A DNA stretch of 64,000 nt from Candidatus Calditenuaceae archaeon (GTDB lineage: Archaea; Thermoproteota; Nitrososphaeria_A; Caldarchaeales; Calditenuaceae): assembly GCA_025058175.1 (NCBI GenBank), contig JANXED010000001.1, forward strand, positions 248,001 through 312,000, read 5' to 3'. Below, piece by piece: positions 24,839 through 33,503 of the stretch. The first letter of the stretch is position 1; each line of letters starts with the position of its first letter. A program made the translations under genes and the position numbers. Under the pieces are notes generated by a model. It worked only from the letters and a program-made list of their open reading frames with translations. It made no database searches and had not been told where the DNA came from.

Positions 24839-26182
24839 TCAGAACCTACCCTTCGAGAGCGTCCTCGCGGCGACTATCAGCGGGTGCCATACTGGAGCCG
24901 TCGCGGGCATGTAGCCGATGTCGGAGAAGAAGACGTCCTCGATGGTCATCCCTCTCTCGACCATCACGGCGGAGAGGTCTGCGTACGCGGCGACGATGGG
25001 GTCCCTCCCCACTACCTGGACCCCCAACACTTTGCCCGAGCTCCGCTCAGCTACCATCTTCACCGTGACCTCGACCCCTCCGGGGAAGTACCCGGCCTTG
25101 GTCCTCGCGACGATCGCCGTGCTTTCGACGTCCAAGCCATTTCGCGCGGCCTCCTCCTGTCCGAGCCCCGTCCTGGCCAGGTAGAGGTCCTTGAACCTCG
25201 TGACCGCGGTACCCACTATCCCCCTCATCCTGAGCGAGCCCCGCACGACCGCGTTCGCCCCCGCGACCTGTCCCTCCTTATTCGCCGCCGGCGCCAGCGG
25301 TATCCAGACTTTCCTCCTTAGGACGAGGTGGAACTTCTCGACGAGGTCTCCGGCCGCGAAGACTCCGTCCACGTTCGTCGACATCATGTCATCGGTCTCA
25401 ACGGCGCCCGTATGGCCCAGCTTGATGCCCGCTTTGACGGCCAGCTCGATGTTCGGCCTCACGCCAATCCCGACGACGACGTCGTCGACCTCCTCCTCGC
25501 TCCCGTCTGTCCCCACGACGACCCTCCCGCCCTTCCTCGATAGGTACCTCACCGGCTCCGAGAGGCGGACCTGCACCCCGGCGGCCTTCATCGCCTCCTC
25601 AAGCACCTTCGAGACCTCTGGGTCGAAGGGCCCTGGCAGGAGCCTGTCCATCATCTCGAAGAGGATGACCTCTTTCCCCAAGTCCACGAGCGCCTCCGTC
25701 AGCTCGACCCCGATGTAGCCCCCTCCGATCACCGCGACCCTCCTCGCGCTCCCGAGCCTCGCCGAGGCCGCAGTTACCTCCTCCGGGTGCCTGAAGGTGA
25801 GGGGCCTGACGTCCTCGACTCCCTCCAGCTTAGGGACGATCGGCCTTGCCCCAGTCGCCAGCACGAGCGCGTCCCACCTGATCCTCTGGACGCTACCGTC
25901 CCTCCTCACCGCGACCGTGCGGCCGTCCACGTCTACGTCCTCCGCGACCGCGTTCGTCAGCACCTCGATCCTCCTCTCCGACGCGAACCTCTCCGGGGAA
26001 TAGGTCCTCAGCATCCTGTACGAAGGGACCAGCCCGCTCAGCGCGTAGGGTATCCCACACGGCGCGTGCGTTATCATCCCCGTCGCCTCAACGAGCGTCA
26101 CCTCGGCGTCCGGCGCCAACCTCCTCGCCCTCGCGGCCGCCGACGCGCCGGCCGCGCCTCCGCCTATCACGACTACCCTCAT
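24839..26182 (-). CDS. FAD-dependent CoA-disulfide reductase/NADH oxidase family protein
   Basis: A 447-residue flavoprotein of the pyridine-nucleotide disulfide reductase class with a single redox cysteine. It has the FAD dinucleotide motif GGGAAGASAAA at residues 7-17, the active cysteine C42 in HAPCGIPY, the NAD motif VIGGGYIGVELTEAL near 160, and the second FAD segment VFAAGDLVEKF near 290. Family members reduce CoA disulfide, persulfides or oxygen to water and protect against oxygen. The start ATG overlaps the 5' flank of dph5, with which it is divergent. NAD(P)H preference cannot be told. Confidence 0.9.
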   Translation of the reverse strand: MRVVVIGGGAAGASAAARARRLAPDAEVTLVEATGMITHAPCGIPYALSGLVPSYRMLRTYSPERFASERRIEVLTNAVAEDVDVDGRTVAVRRDGSVQRIRWDALVLATGARPIVPKLEGVEDVRPLTFRHPEEVTAASARLGSARRVAVIGGGYIGVELTEALVDLGKEVILFEMMDRLLPGPFDPEVSKVLEEAMKAAGVQVRLSEPVRYLSRKGGRVVVGTDGSEEEVDDVVVGIGVRPNIELAVKAGIKLGHTGAVETDDMMSTNVDGVFAAGDLVEKFHLVLRRKVWIPLAPAANKEGQVAGANAVVRGSLRMRGIVGTAVTRFKDLYLARTGLGQEEAARNGLDVESTAIVARTKAGYFPGGVEVTVKMVAERSSGKVLGVQVVGRDPIVAAYADLSAVMVERGMTIEDVFFSDIGYMPATAPVWHPLIVAARTLSKGRF

Positions 26183-26243
26183 GCCAGCTATCCGTGACTT
26201 CAGCCCATATTATGCACTTATCGGCTTCCCGCGGAGGAGGGGT

Positions 26244-27266
26244 TTGCTCTGGCTGGTAGGGCTCGGGCTTGGATCGAGGGGCTACGTCACTGAGGAGGCC
26301 TGGAGGGCGATGAGGGGGGCCGACGCGGTCTATCTAGACGCCTACACCAGCTTCGTCGAGGACGGACTGCTCGATGAGGTCAGGCGTCATGCGGGCGGGA
26401 GGCTCGTGGTGGCGGACAGGCACGTGCTGGAGGACCGCTCGAGGGAGATCGTCTCGAGGGCAGCGTCGGAGGACGTCGTCGTCGCGGTTCCCGGAGACCC
26501 ACTGATCGCGACGACCCACTCTTCCCTGATCGTAGAGGCCGCGAGGTCGGGAGTCCCCTGGAGGATCGTCCACGGCGTCTCAATATTCAGCGCCGCGATC
26601 TCGAGGGCCGGCCTCTCGCCGTACAGGTTCGGACGCACCGTCACGCTACCCCGGGACGCCGAAGATGAGGTCCTAAGGGGGATCTGGAGGACGATCGCCG
26701 TCAACTCGTCGACGGGGCTTCACACGATGCTCCTTCTCGACACGGCGGGCGGCGGTCTTACCGCCGGCGAGGCCTCCGAGATGCTCCTCGGCAGTGTGGA
26801 CAGTTCAGAGGTCGACGAGGCCGTCAGGGACCCGTTGGTCGTCTACTGCGCGAGGCTCGGGATGAGCGGCGAGAGGGTCGGCGTCGCGAGGCTCAGCTCC
26901 CTGAGGTCGATCGACTTGCCGCCTCCTCCTCACGTCCTGCTAGTTCCGTCCAAGCTGGGGCCCGGCGAGAGGGACTTCGTGAGGCACGTCCTGAAGTCCG
27001 ACGAGGAGCCCGTAACTGTCAGTAGCCCGGTCCACGTCAGGGCAGCGAGGTACGTCGCGAAGGCGAGGTCCGCTCTCTCGAGGCTCGAGGTCCTCATCGA
27101 CACGAGGGAGGTGAGGCGGGCGCTGGATCACGCGGCCAACTACGTCTCGGACGCGGAGAACTTCCTCAACTCGGGGAGGGAGGAGGACGCGCTGGTCGCG
27201 GTCTCCTACGCAGAGGGGATATTAGACGCTCTGAGGCTGCTGGGTGCGGTGAGGTTCGAGTGGTGA
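26244..27266 (+). CDS. dph5: Diphthine synthase Dph5 with C-terminal DUF357-like domain
   Basis: Residues 1 to about 250 are Dph5, the methyltransferase of the diphthamide modification of elongation factor 2: LVGLGLGSRGYVTEEAW at the N-terminus, AVYLDAYTSF, and the SAM-site segment VVAVPGDPLIATTHSSL. The last 80 or so residues (RYVAKARSALSRLEVL, then YVSDAENFLNSGREEDALVAVSYAEGILDA, shortened here to NFLNSGREEDALVAVSYAEG) match the helical DUF357 family, normally a separate archaeal protein. The total of 340 residues is about 80 longer than usual Dph5. I chose TTG 26244, after GGAGGAGGGG; an ATG 63 bases upstream is also in frame. The ribL gene overlaps the end by seven bases. Confidence 0.85.
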   Translation: MLWLVGLGLGSRGYVTEEAWRAMRGADAVYLDAYTSFVEDGLLDEVRRHAGGRLVVADRHVLEDRSREIVSRAASEDVVVAVPGDPLIATTHSSLIVEAARSGVPWRIVHGVSIFSAAISRAGLSPYRFGRTVTLPRDAEDEVLRGIWRTIAVNSSTGLHTMLLLDTAGGGLTAGEASEMLLGSVDSSEVDEAVRDPLVVYCARLGMSGERVGVARLSSLRSIDLPPPPHVLLVPSKLGPGERDFVRHVLKSDEEPVTVSSPVHVRAARYVAKARSALSRLEVLIDTREVRRALDHAANYVSDAENFLNSGREEDALVAVSYAEGILDALRLLGAVRFEW

Positions 27267-27724
27267 GGGCCCGAACGGTCCTGACGACAGGAGCCTTCGA
27301 GATCGTCCACCCCGGACACGTCTTCCTGTTGAGGCATGCGAGGAGGCTAGCGGGTAGGAGGGGCAAGGTGGTGGTGGTCCTGGCCTCGGACGCCACGATC
27401 AGACAGAGGAAGGGCAGGGAGCCGGTGATGAGCGAACGGGAGCGGCTCGAGGTCCTCTCGAGCTTGAAGTACGTCGACAGGGTCATCGTTGGGTACACGC
27501 CGATCAACTTCGAGAAGGTCCTGAGGCGGGTCAGGCCGGACGTCGTCCTCTTCGGCTACGACCAGACGGCGATCGAGCAGGAGTTCAGGAGGTTCTGCGA
27601 GGAGAGGGGGATCGGGGTTAGGATCGCGAGGGCACCGCGGGCTCCGTACACTCCGAACCTCAGCACGACCCTGATCCTTAACAGGGCCCAGAGGAACCAG
27701 CTGGCCGGCGAGCAGTTCAAATAG
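27260..27724 (+). CDS. ribL: FAD synthetase, archaeal cytidylyltransferase type
   Basis: The enzyme adenylates FMN to FAD in archaea. The 154-residue protein carries the nucleotidyltransferase HxGH-like motif in GAFEIVHPGHVFLLRHA near residues 11-27 and the second motif MSERERLEVLSSL near residues 56-68, plus the family's FGYDQTAIEQEF near 94. Its start overlaps the end of dph5, and dph5-ribL-rps6e-rps24e run on the same strand. Length and motifs fit RibL from Methanocaldococcus and relatives. Confidence 0.88.
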   Translation: MVRARTVLTTGAFEIVHPGHVFLLRHARRLAGRRGKVVVVLASDATIRQRKGREPVMSERERLEVLSSLKYVDRVIVGYTPINFEKVLRRVRPDVVLFGYDQTAIEQEFRRFCEERGIGVRIARAPRAPYTPNLSTTLILNRAQRNQLAGEQFK

Positions 27725-27748
27725 GGAGTTTCGGGCAGGTGACGAGGA

Positions 27749-28150
27749 ATGTCTCAGAAGGCGAGCGCGCCGAGGCTGGTGCTGTCAGACCCCGACACCG
27801 GGACCGCTAAGACCATTCAGCTCACGCCGCAGCAGTTCGTCGTCTTCAGGGGGAAGAAGATTGGCGACGTGATCGACGGAGGGCCCCTCGGGCTCGGCGA
27901 TGTGAAGATCAGGATAACTGGGGGCAGCGACCTCGCGGGGTTCCCGATGAGGGAGGACGTCAGCGGCACCAGGCTCGCGAGGGTCCTTCTCACGAGGGGC
28001 GTGGGCTTCAAGGCCAGGAGGAAGCCTCCGTCGAAGAGGAAGAAGCGGAGGAACAGGAGGACCGTCAAGGGACTCAGGAAGCGGGTCTCGGTGAGGGGGA
28101 ACACGATCAGCGACGCGATAGTCCAGATCAACGCGATTGTGGTGAGGTGA
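27749..28150 (+). CDS. rps6e: 30S ribosomal protein S6e
   Basis: A 133-residue archaeal S6e. Diagnostic segments are FRGKKIGDVIDGG near residues 32-44, ITGGSDLAGFPMREDV near 58-73 and the basic stretch with RRKPPSKRKKRRNRRTVKG. In eukaryotes the C-terminal tail is phosphorylated; it is absent here, as in other archaea. A TATA-like ttcaaatagg 25 bases upstream and a GGTGACGAGG near the ATG both suit expression. It is followed after four bases by rps24e. Confidence 0.95.
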   Translation: MSQKASAPRLVLSDPDTGTAKTIQLTPQQFVVFRGKKIGDVIDGGPLGLGDVKIRITGGSDLAGFPMREDVSGTRLARVLLTRGVGFKARRKPPSKRKKRRNRRTVKGLRKRVSVRGNTISDAIVQINAIVVR

Positions 28151-28154
28151 CCCC

Positions 28155-28466
28155 ATGTCGAAGGTCGGCGGCATCAGGGTCGTCGAGAGGAGGAGGAACG
28201 AGCTGCTCAAGAGGACCGAGTACGTCGTCGAGGTCGACAACGCAGACGGTGGGACAGTCAGCAGGTCTCAGGCGAGGAGCTTGCTGGCCACGGCCCTCGA
28301 CGCCAAGTCCGACAACCTGATCGTGGTAAAGGTCTGGACACCGGCTGGCAGGACGACCTCCAGGATAATCGCGAGGGTCTACGACGACAAGGAGACCCTG
28401 ATGAGGGTCGAGCCGAAGCACCTCCTGATCAGGGACGGGTTCCTCGAGAGGCCGAAGAGGGGCTGA
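28155..28466 (+). CDS. rps24e: 30S ribosomal protein S24e
   Basis: A 103-residue archaeal S24e, with VVERRRNELLKRTEYVVEVD near the N-terminus, SRSQARSLLATALDAKSDNLIVV near 36-58 (core LLATALDAKSDNLIV), and the C-terminal ARVYDDKETLMRVEPKHLL. It follows rps6e at four bases and is surely cotranscribed. It ends two bases before the convergent sua5 gene. In many archaea S24e is paired with S27ae; no S27ae is seen here. Confidence 0.95.
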   Translation: MSKVGGIRVVERRRNELLKRTEYVVEVDNADGGTVSRSQARSLLATALDAKSDNLIVVKVWTPAGRTTSRIIARVYDDKETLMRVEPKHLLIRDGFLERPKRG

Positions 28467-28467
28467 G

Positions 28468-29538
28468 TCAGGCCCTCACGATCTCGCCTCCGCTCGCCTT
28501 CCTGAGCCTGTTCATTATCGCGAGGCCCAGTCCCCTCTCCTCGACGCCCTCAGCGATTATGACGTCTACGCCCATCTCGTCGAGCGCCCTGATCGAGTAG
28601 AAGAGCGACCTCGCGACCTCCCTTAGGTCCGAGGACGAGCCCAAGTCGAGCGTGATCGCGCCCTCGTATCGTTTGCCGTCGGTCGCCAGAACACCGACCC
28701 GGAGGCCCCTCGAGCAGTACTCCTCCACGAGCTCCTCCACCTTCGACCTGACCGCCTCTGGTCTCCCCTCGACGAGCACCATCTTGGCCCTCGGCGCGTA
28801 GTGCCTGTACTTCATCCCCGGCGACCTAGGCCTCGAAGGGGCGTGCCCCAGCCCCCTCGCCCATTCCGGGACCTTGACCCTCCCGATGACCCGCTCGACC
28901 TCCTCCACCGGCAGACCACCGGGCCTCAGCACCTCAGGAGGCTCGACCGTGACGTCGAGGACTGTCGACTCGACCCCTATCTCGGTCGTGCCACCGTCGA
29001 GAACGATCTCGATCAGGCCCTCGAGGTCCCTCATCACGTGGTCCGCGGTCGTGGGACTTGGAGAACCGGACCTGTTGGCGCTAGGTGCGGCGATCGGCGT
29101 GCCTGCGGCCCTGATCAGCTCGAGGGGGACTGGGTGGTCGGGCATCCTAACCGCGACCGTGTCGAGTCCAGCCGACGTCACGGTGGGGACGAGCTCCGTC
29201 CTCCTCAGCACCAGCGTGAGGGGACCCGGCCAGAACTCCCTGATCAGCCGCTCCGCGACCGGCGGTACCTCCGAGGCCAGAAGGTAGACGCCCTCGGGGT
29301 CAGCGACGTGGACTATCAGCGGGTTGTCGGGGGGCCTGCCCTTAGCCTCGAAGACCCTCGAGACCGCGTCGGGGTTCAGCGCGTCGGCTCCAAGTCCGTA
29401 GACCGTCTCGGTCGGGAACGCCACGAGTCCTCCTGACCTTATCACCTTGGCCGCCTCCTCGATCGCCTCCCTCTCCGGCTCCCTGGGGTTCACCCTGATC
29501 CTCTTGGTTGCGACCCGGCGCGGACGCTCGGCCCTCAC
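28468..29538 (-). CDS. sua5: Threonylcarbamoyl-AMP synthase, Sua5 type
   Basis: It makes threonylcarbamoyl-adenylate, the precursor for the t6A modification at position 37 of ANN-decoding tRNAs, which the KEOPS complex then uses. The 356-residue protein has the YrdC domain with GLVAFPTETVYGLGADAL near residues 38-55, KGRPPDNPLIVHV near 72 and SANRSGSPSPT near 152, and a C-terminal Sua5 domain with PGMKYRHYAPRA near 240. This two-domain form is typical of archaea. Cgi121, a KEOPS subunit, is encoded at 51514. The start overlaps the stop of the UspA gene by four bases. Confidence 0.94.
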   Translation of the reverse strand: MRAERPRRVATKRIRVNPREPEREAIEEAAKVIRSGGLVAFPTETVYGLGADALNPDAVSRVFEAKGRPPDNPLIVHVADPEGVYLLASEVPPVAERLIREFWPGPLTLVLRRTELVPTVTSAGLDTVAVRMPDHPVPLELIRAAGTPIAAPSANRSGSPSPTTADHVMRDLEGLIEIVLDGGTTEIGVESTVLDVTVEPPEVLRPGGLPVEEVERVIGRVKVPEWARGLGHAPSRPRSPGMKYRHYAPRAKMVLVEGRPEAVRSKVEELVEEYCSRGLRVGVLATDGKRYEGAITLDLGSSSDLREVARSLFYSIRALDEMGVDVIIAEGVEERGLGLAIMNRLRKASGGEIVRA

Positions 29539-30014
29539 GGGACCAGCACCACCGGCACCGGCGACCTCTTCGCGACGCCCTCGGCCACGTTTCCCAGCCT
29601 CCCCGGCCTCCTCTCGCCGGCCCCGAGCACCACAGCGACGCAGCCCCGCTTCACCTCCGAGAGGATCCTCGAGACGACGTCGCCCGAACCGCTCAGCGGG
29701 ACGTATGAGGCGTTCACTCCGGACGCCCTGCTCTCATCGAGGAGCTCCATGACGATCTCGTTCAGGGCAATCAGGTCGCGCCTCAGGGCCGAATCAGGCA
29801 CCGTGACCGCCGATTGGATCCCGGCCTCGACCGCGGAGGGTTTAACGAGATGGTCCAGCGGTGATCCCACGACCTGGGCCGGCATCACTGACAACACCCT
29901 TAGCTCCACCCCGAGCTGCTTGGCGAGCCTGACCGCAAGCTTCCCAGCCCTCCGCGACTGCTCCGACGGCGAGATCGCAACCAGCAGGTACTCAGCCTCC
30001 ACCGACCTGACCAC
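29535..30014 (-). CDS. Universal stress protein (UspA family)
   Basis: A 159-residue single-domain Usp protein. The N-terminal strand YLLVAISPSEQSRRAGKLA and the C-terminal nucleotide-site segment VVLGAGERRPGRLGNVAEG (a G-2x-G-9x-G(S/N)-like pattern) identify it, followed by KRSPVPVVLVP. Family members bind ATP or act as stress chaperones or signalling proteins. It sits between sua5 and an MFS transporter on the minus strand; the start overlaps the MFS gene's end by 23 bases, so the three may form one transcript. Confidence 0.82.
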   Translation of the reverse strand: MVRSVEAEYLLVAISPSEQSRRAGKLAVRLAKQLGVELRVLSVMPAQVVGSPLDHLVKPSAVEAGIQSAVTVPDSALRRDLIALNEIVMELLDESRASGVNASYVPLSGSGDVVSRILSEVKRGCVAVVLGAGERRPGRLGNVAEGVAKRSPVPVVLVP

Positions 30015-31206
30015 CCCTCTTGAGCCGGAGGTGAAGCGCCCCGAGGACTACCCTTCCGGCCGAGGATAATAGGTAAACTGCTATCAGCGCGCCGGCGAGA
30101 CCCATGGACGGCCTGACGGCCTCAACCAAGAGCCCTCCCGTCATCGACCCCAGGAAGCTCGCGACGCCTTGGGCGAGGTTCGCGAGGGCGGTGAGGGTCG
30201 CCCTGTTCTCCGGGCTCACGATCGCCAGCAGGTAGAGCGTCGAGAGGGTGTTGTTCAGCGAGATCATCGCGCCCGTCATCAGGTTGATCCCTATGAGGTA
30301 GGGGGGCGAAGGGAGGAAGCCGTAGACCAGCGGGACGACCGCGAAGGAGGCTCTCGTGGCAGCGAGCACCGTCACCGTCGAGGGGAAGTCGAGGTTCGTC
30401 CTGGTCAGGAGCATCAGCGTGACGAGTGAGGAGGCGTCGCTGAGGACGTTCATCATCGCGATCGTGAACACGTCGAGCCTCGCGACCTCGGCGATGGTGA
30501 TCGTGAATAGAGGCCAGGCGATAGACATGAAGAAGATGTAGGTCGTGTTGACCGCGAGGTACGCGACGTAGGGCGAGTTGGCGGTGAACGCGAGCAGGGG
30601 CTCGAGGGTCCTATTGGGTCTGGGCACCTCCTTGAACGGAATCATCACGATTCCCGAGATCGCCTCGGCCGCCATCGCGATCGCGAACCCGACCTCGTAG
30701 CCGTTGAGGCCCGCCAGCTGAGAGAGGCCGACCGTTATCGTGGCGGAGGCCGCGCCGACCGTACCCCAGATCTGGGTCCTGGCGATCAGGGCCTGCCTCT
30801 CCTCGGGCTCCGAGATGTCCGCCAGCAGGGCGGTGGAAGTGGGTGTGGTCATCGAGAGCGCGACGAACCTCAGGGCCATGATCAGGACGAACTGCTCCGG
30901 CGACCTGGTCAGCATCGCAGGTACCCACGTGACCGCCGCTAGGAGGCTCCCCGCGACTATCCAAGGGACTCGTCTGCCCGACGCGTCGGATAGCCTGCCC
31001 CAGAGGGTCTGGACCGCGCTGGTGAAGAGGTTCATCGTGGCGTGGAGGGTTGCGATCGTGACGGGTGAGGCTCCGAGCGTCGCCGCGTAGACTGCTATGA
31101 AGGGCTGCGAGGCTCCCAGCGCGAGCGACGAGGAGATGGACCTGGCGTAGAGCAGCCCCAGAGCCCGCCTGGAGTGTCCGGATGACTCATCGACCAATGA
31201 GCTCAA
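29992..31206 (-). CDS. Major facilitator superfamily transporter
   Basis: A 404-residue membrane carrier with about twelve hydrophobic segments. The loop between segments 2 and 3 carries the MFS motif WGRLSDASGRRVPW near residues 68-81. The second half contains similar loops and ends in a short basic tail. The likely class is a proton-linked drug or metabolite transporter, but there is no residue that fixes substrate. It is translationally overlapped with the UspA gene downstream. Its 5' end overlaps only the untranslated flank of the divergent methyltransferase gene. Confidence 0.85.
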   Translation of the reverse strand: MSSLVDESSGHSRRALGLLYARSISSSLALGASQPFIAVYAATLGASPVTIATLHATMNLFTSAVQTLWGRLSDASGRRVPWIVAGSLLAAVTWVPAMLTRSPEQFVLIMALRFVALSMTTPTSTALLADISEPEERQALIARTQIWGTVGAASATITVGLSQLAGLNGYEVGFAIAMAAEAISGIVMIPFKEVPRPNRTLEPLLAFTANSPYVAYLAVNTTYIFFMSIAWPLFTITIAEVARLDVFTIAMMNVLSDASSLVTLMLLTRTNLDFPSTVTVLAATRASFAVVPLVYGFLPSPPYLIGINLMTGAMISLNNTLSTLYLLAIVSPENRATLTALANLAQGVASFLGSMTGGLLVEAVRPSMGLAGALIAVYLLSSAGRVVLGALHLRLKRGGQVGGG

Positions 31207-31262
31207 CAGGCCCGCGTCACAGCAGCTTAGATATAGATCGGAGGCTGGGACGGGCAGAGGGC

Positions 31263-31979
31263 TTGGGCGGCTTAGGACCGGTATGGGGGGTTGTCGAGGA
31301 GGCCCTCGCCGAGATCGCGGACGTCTACGACCGCGTCAACAGGTTCCTCTCGCTCGGGAACGACTTCTCTCTCCGAGTAAGGGGCCTCAGGGAGGTCTCG
31401 ATCAGGGACGCGAGGAGGGTGCTGGACGCCGGCGCGGGGCCCGGGACGCTCTCGAAGCTGGTCCTGAGGGAGAACGGCAAGGCGGACCTCGTGGCGCTGG
31501 AGCCGCTGTGGGCGATGTGCGAGAGGGCGAGGCTGATAGTTTCCTACAGGTTCTCCCTGGTCCGGGGCGTCTTCGAGAACGCTCCATTCAGGGACGGCGT
31601 CTTCGACCGGGTGGTCACGAGCTTCGCGATAAGGGACGCGATCGACCTCGATGCTGCCCTCTCGGAGCTCCACAGGGTCATGGGGGAAGGGGCGAGGCTG
31701 ATGATCTGCGACATCACCAAGCCGAACTTCGGGCCACTGAAGTTCCTCTTCGCAGTCTACTGGTTCACCGTAGCTCCCTTCCTCGGGATGTTGGCCGCCG
31801 GCTCGAGGGGCCTCAAGGTCTGGTTCATCTACCCGACCTACGTAAGGTGGCCGAGCGTGAGGGAGCTCAGGTCGCGGGTCGCGAGGCGCTTCGAGGTCCT
31901 CAGCTTCAGGTGGGCGATATTCAGGGGCGCGTTCTCGTTGGTGGCTCAGAAGATCCCCTCCGACCAGATGAGCAGGTAG
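31263..31979 (+). CDS. Class I SAM-dependent methyltransferase (UbiE/MenG-like)
   Basis: A methyltransferase of 238 residues if started at TTG 31263; an open frame runs 27 codons further upstream. The chosen start lies about 30 bases after a TATA-like tagatatag at 31229-31237. The SAM motif I is VLDAGAGPGTLSKL near residues 44-57, motif II-like DLVALEPLWAMCERA follows, and FDRVVTSFAIRDAIDLD (motif IV region) resembles the UbiE/MenG quinone methyltransferases, as does the opening EIADVYDRVNRFLSLG. A quinone substrate would suit an organism with complex I, but is an inference. The 3' end overlaps the convergent exchanger gene by 34 bases. Confidence 0.78.
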   Translation: MGGLGPVWGVVEEALAEIADVYDRVNRFLSLGNDFSLRVRGLREVSIRDARRVLDAGAGPGTLSKLVLRENGKADLVALEPLWAMCERARLIVSYRFSLVRGVFENAPFRDGVFDRVVTSFAIRDAIDLDAALSELHRVMGEGARLMICDITKPNFGPLKFLFAVYWFTVAPFLGMLAAGSRGLKVWFIYPTYVRWPSVRELRSRVARRFEVLSFRWAIFRGAFSLVAQKIPSDQMSR

Positions 31980-32875
31980 ACGACGTAGAGGGCGGCGACC
32001 GCTCCCGACAGTCGGACCCTCACAGTCGAGATGCACGCGATCAGCGCCGCTGCGCCCGCGACGTAAACGGGGATCACGCTGAGGCCCCGTAATGACGGAG
32101 CCATGCCGGTGAACAGGAGGCCGGCGCCGAAGACGAAAGTCGCCTGGATCGCGTTCTCGCCAGCCAGCAACGAAGCGGCCGCGTCACCCTTCCCCTTGAG
32201 GGCCCAGTAGAAGGCCACGATCACCTCCTCCATGCACGTCGCCAACGGCGAGAGGAGCATCGTCACCGCGAAGGGGTCCACGGCTGCGGACACCGTCAAG
32301 ATGAAGCGCTCCGCGCCGAGCGTCATCGATAGCACTCCGGCGAGAGCCTGCGCGAAGGCGACGGGGAAGCTCCTGACCCCCAGCAGCCTCTCGGCGACCG
32401 AGAGTTCCCTTCCCCCCATCGGCTCGCCCTCCTCCGTAACGATCCTCTTGGCCACGGGCACGTAAGCGACCACGTAAGCGAGCCCCGCAGCCCTCACGGC
32501 CCACCCGCTCAGAAAAGAGGTGACCGGGAGCAGGGAGGCTCCTACGGCGAACGAGGCGTAGAGCGGGACGATCTGGCGGAGGCTCACCTTAGCGGCGCCC
32601 GAGGCCGCCAGCACCGGGAACCCCAGCAGCAGCGTGATCGAGGGCGCGGAGAGGACGCTCGCGACTCCCACCTCTCCCCTGACGCCGCCTCCGGGGAGCG
32701 ATGCGACCAACGCGATGAAGGTCTCGGGAAGGGCCGTAAGGGCCGCGGCCAGGAGGGCGCCGGTCGCGTGTCGGGTGAGGCCCAACCTCTGCCCAAACGC
32801 CTCAACCGCGTCGACGAACGCGAAGGTCCCAACGAGAGTCAGGGTGATCGCGCCCGCCAGATCGATCGCGTCCAT
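31946..32875 (-). CDS. Sodium/calcium exchanger (CaCA) family membrane protein
   Basis: A 309-residue membrane protein with about ten segments and the two inverted alpha repeats of cation/Ca2+ exchangers: ALTALPETFIALVASLPGG near residue 45 and ATCMEEVIVAFYWALKG near 200, each with the acidic residue that coordinates the ion, followed by LLAGENAIQATFVFG. The N-terminal repeat keeps PET and the C-terminal one MEE. I place the start at the ATG at 32875 since upstream sequence lacks family similarity. It exchanges cations across the membrane; ion preference is not evident. It diverges from hjc. Confidence 0.82.
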   Translation of the reverse strand: MDAIDLAGAITLTLVGTFAFVDAVEAFGQRLGLTRHATGALLAAALTALPETFIALVASLPGGGVRGEVGVASVLSAPSITLLLGFPVLAASGAAKVSLRQIVPLYASFAVGASLLPVTSFLSGWAVRAAGLAYVVAYVPVAKRIVTEEGEPMGGRELSVAERLLGVRSFPVAFAQALAGVLSMTLGAERFILTVSAAVDPFAVTMLLSPLATCMEEVIVAFYWALKGKGDAAASLLAGENAIQATFVFGAGLLFTGMAPSLRGLSVIPVYVAGAAALIACISTVRVRLSGAVAALYVVYLLIWSEGIF

Positions 32876-32987
32876 CCGACAGTCCCCGAAGCCCACGCGT
32901 AATAACGTGTTATCAGAGTGCACTCGCCGAACACGGCGTGGGGCGGGGAGCGAGACGGTTTTAGCCCCGGAGCGAGCGGACGCGGAC

Positions 32988-33404
32988 GTGCCACCCAAGC
33001 CCCGCGACAGGTCCAGCAGGAGGTACAGGCGCAGGATCGGGTACGAGGGCGAGTACCAGCTGATAAGGTCCTTCATCGAGAGGGGCGAGCCGGGGTACTA
33101 CGCGATCAGGACGCCCGGGAGCGGCACCGGCAAGACGACCCTGAAGCCCGACGTGGTCGCTGTCGACGGCGGAGAGCTTTACGCGATCGAGGTCAAGTCG
33201 ACGAACCGGAGCGAGGTCCACGTCCCGAGGGAGCAGGTCGAGAGGCTCCTCGAGTTCACGAAGATGTTCGTCGTCAAGTGTCCGTCGTGCGGCCGCGCAA
33301 TCAGGCCCAAGCCGGTCATCGCGGTGCGGTTCCTCGGGAGGGGATGGGTCCTGAAGGAGGTCGACGAGCAGACGGGCTCGATCGTCATCAAGACCGGTGG
33401 GTAA
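32988..33404 (+). CDS. hjc: Holliday junction resolvase Hjc
   Basis: An archaeal resolvase that cuts four-way DNA junctions during recombination and fork repair. With GTG 32988 as the start (138 residues) the family catalytic set is visible: E20 in RRIGYEGEYQLI, D55 in LKPDVVAVD, and E68 and K70 in YAIEVKST. A proline- and arginine-rich basic N-terminus precedes. There is also an unusual CPSCGRAIRPKP segment near residue 105 with two cysteines. A TATA-like ggttttag 28 bases before the GTG suggests a leaderless message. A longer open frame upstream has no similarity and overlaps the exchanger gene, so I rejected it. Confidence 0.93.
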   Translation: MPPKPRDRSSRRYRRRIGYEGEYQLIRSFIERGEPGYYAIRTPGSGTGKTTLKPDVVAVDGGELYAIEVKSTNRSEVHVPREQVERLLEFTKMFVVKCPSCGRAIRPKPVIAVRFLGRGWVLKEVDEQTGSIVIKTGG

Positions 33405-33469
33405 TTCCGATCAAGCAGACCTGCACGCCTCCGAGCTGAGACGTCGAGGCTCGACCCCCGTGTTTTCAG

Positions 33470-33477
33470 GTTTAATT
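33470..33477 (+). promoter_or_regulatory. TATA box of rps4
   Basis: The sequence gtttaatt lies 28-30 bases upstream of the rps4 ATG, giving S4 a promoter of its own. Confidence 0.55.
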
Positions 33478-33503
33478 GGTCGAAGTTCCTCCCAGACCGG
33501 CAG

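Noticed and set aside
32634-32987. N-terminal extension of hjc
   Set aside because: The upstream part overlaps the exchanger gene in antisense, lacks similarity to Hjc, and a TATA box sits just before the GTG at 32988.
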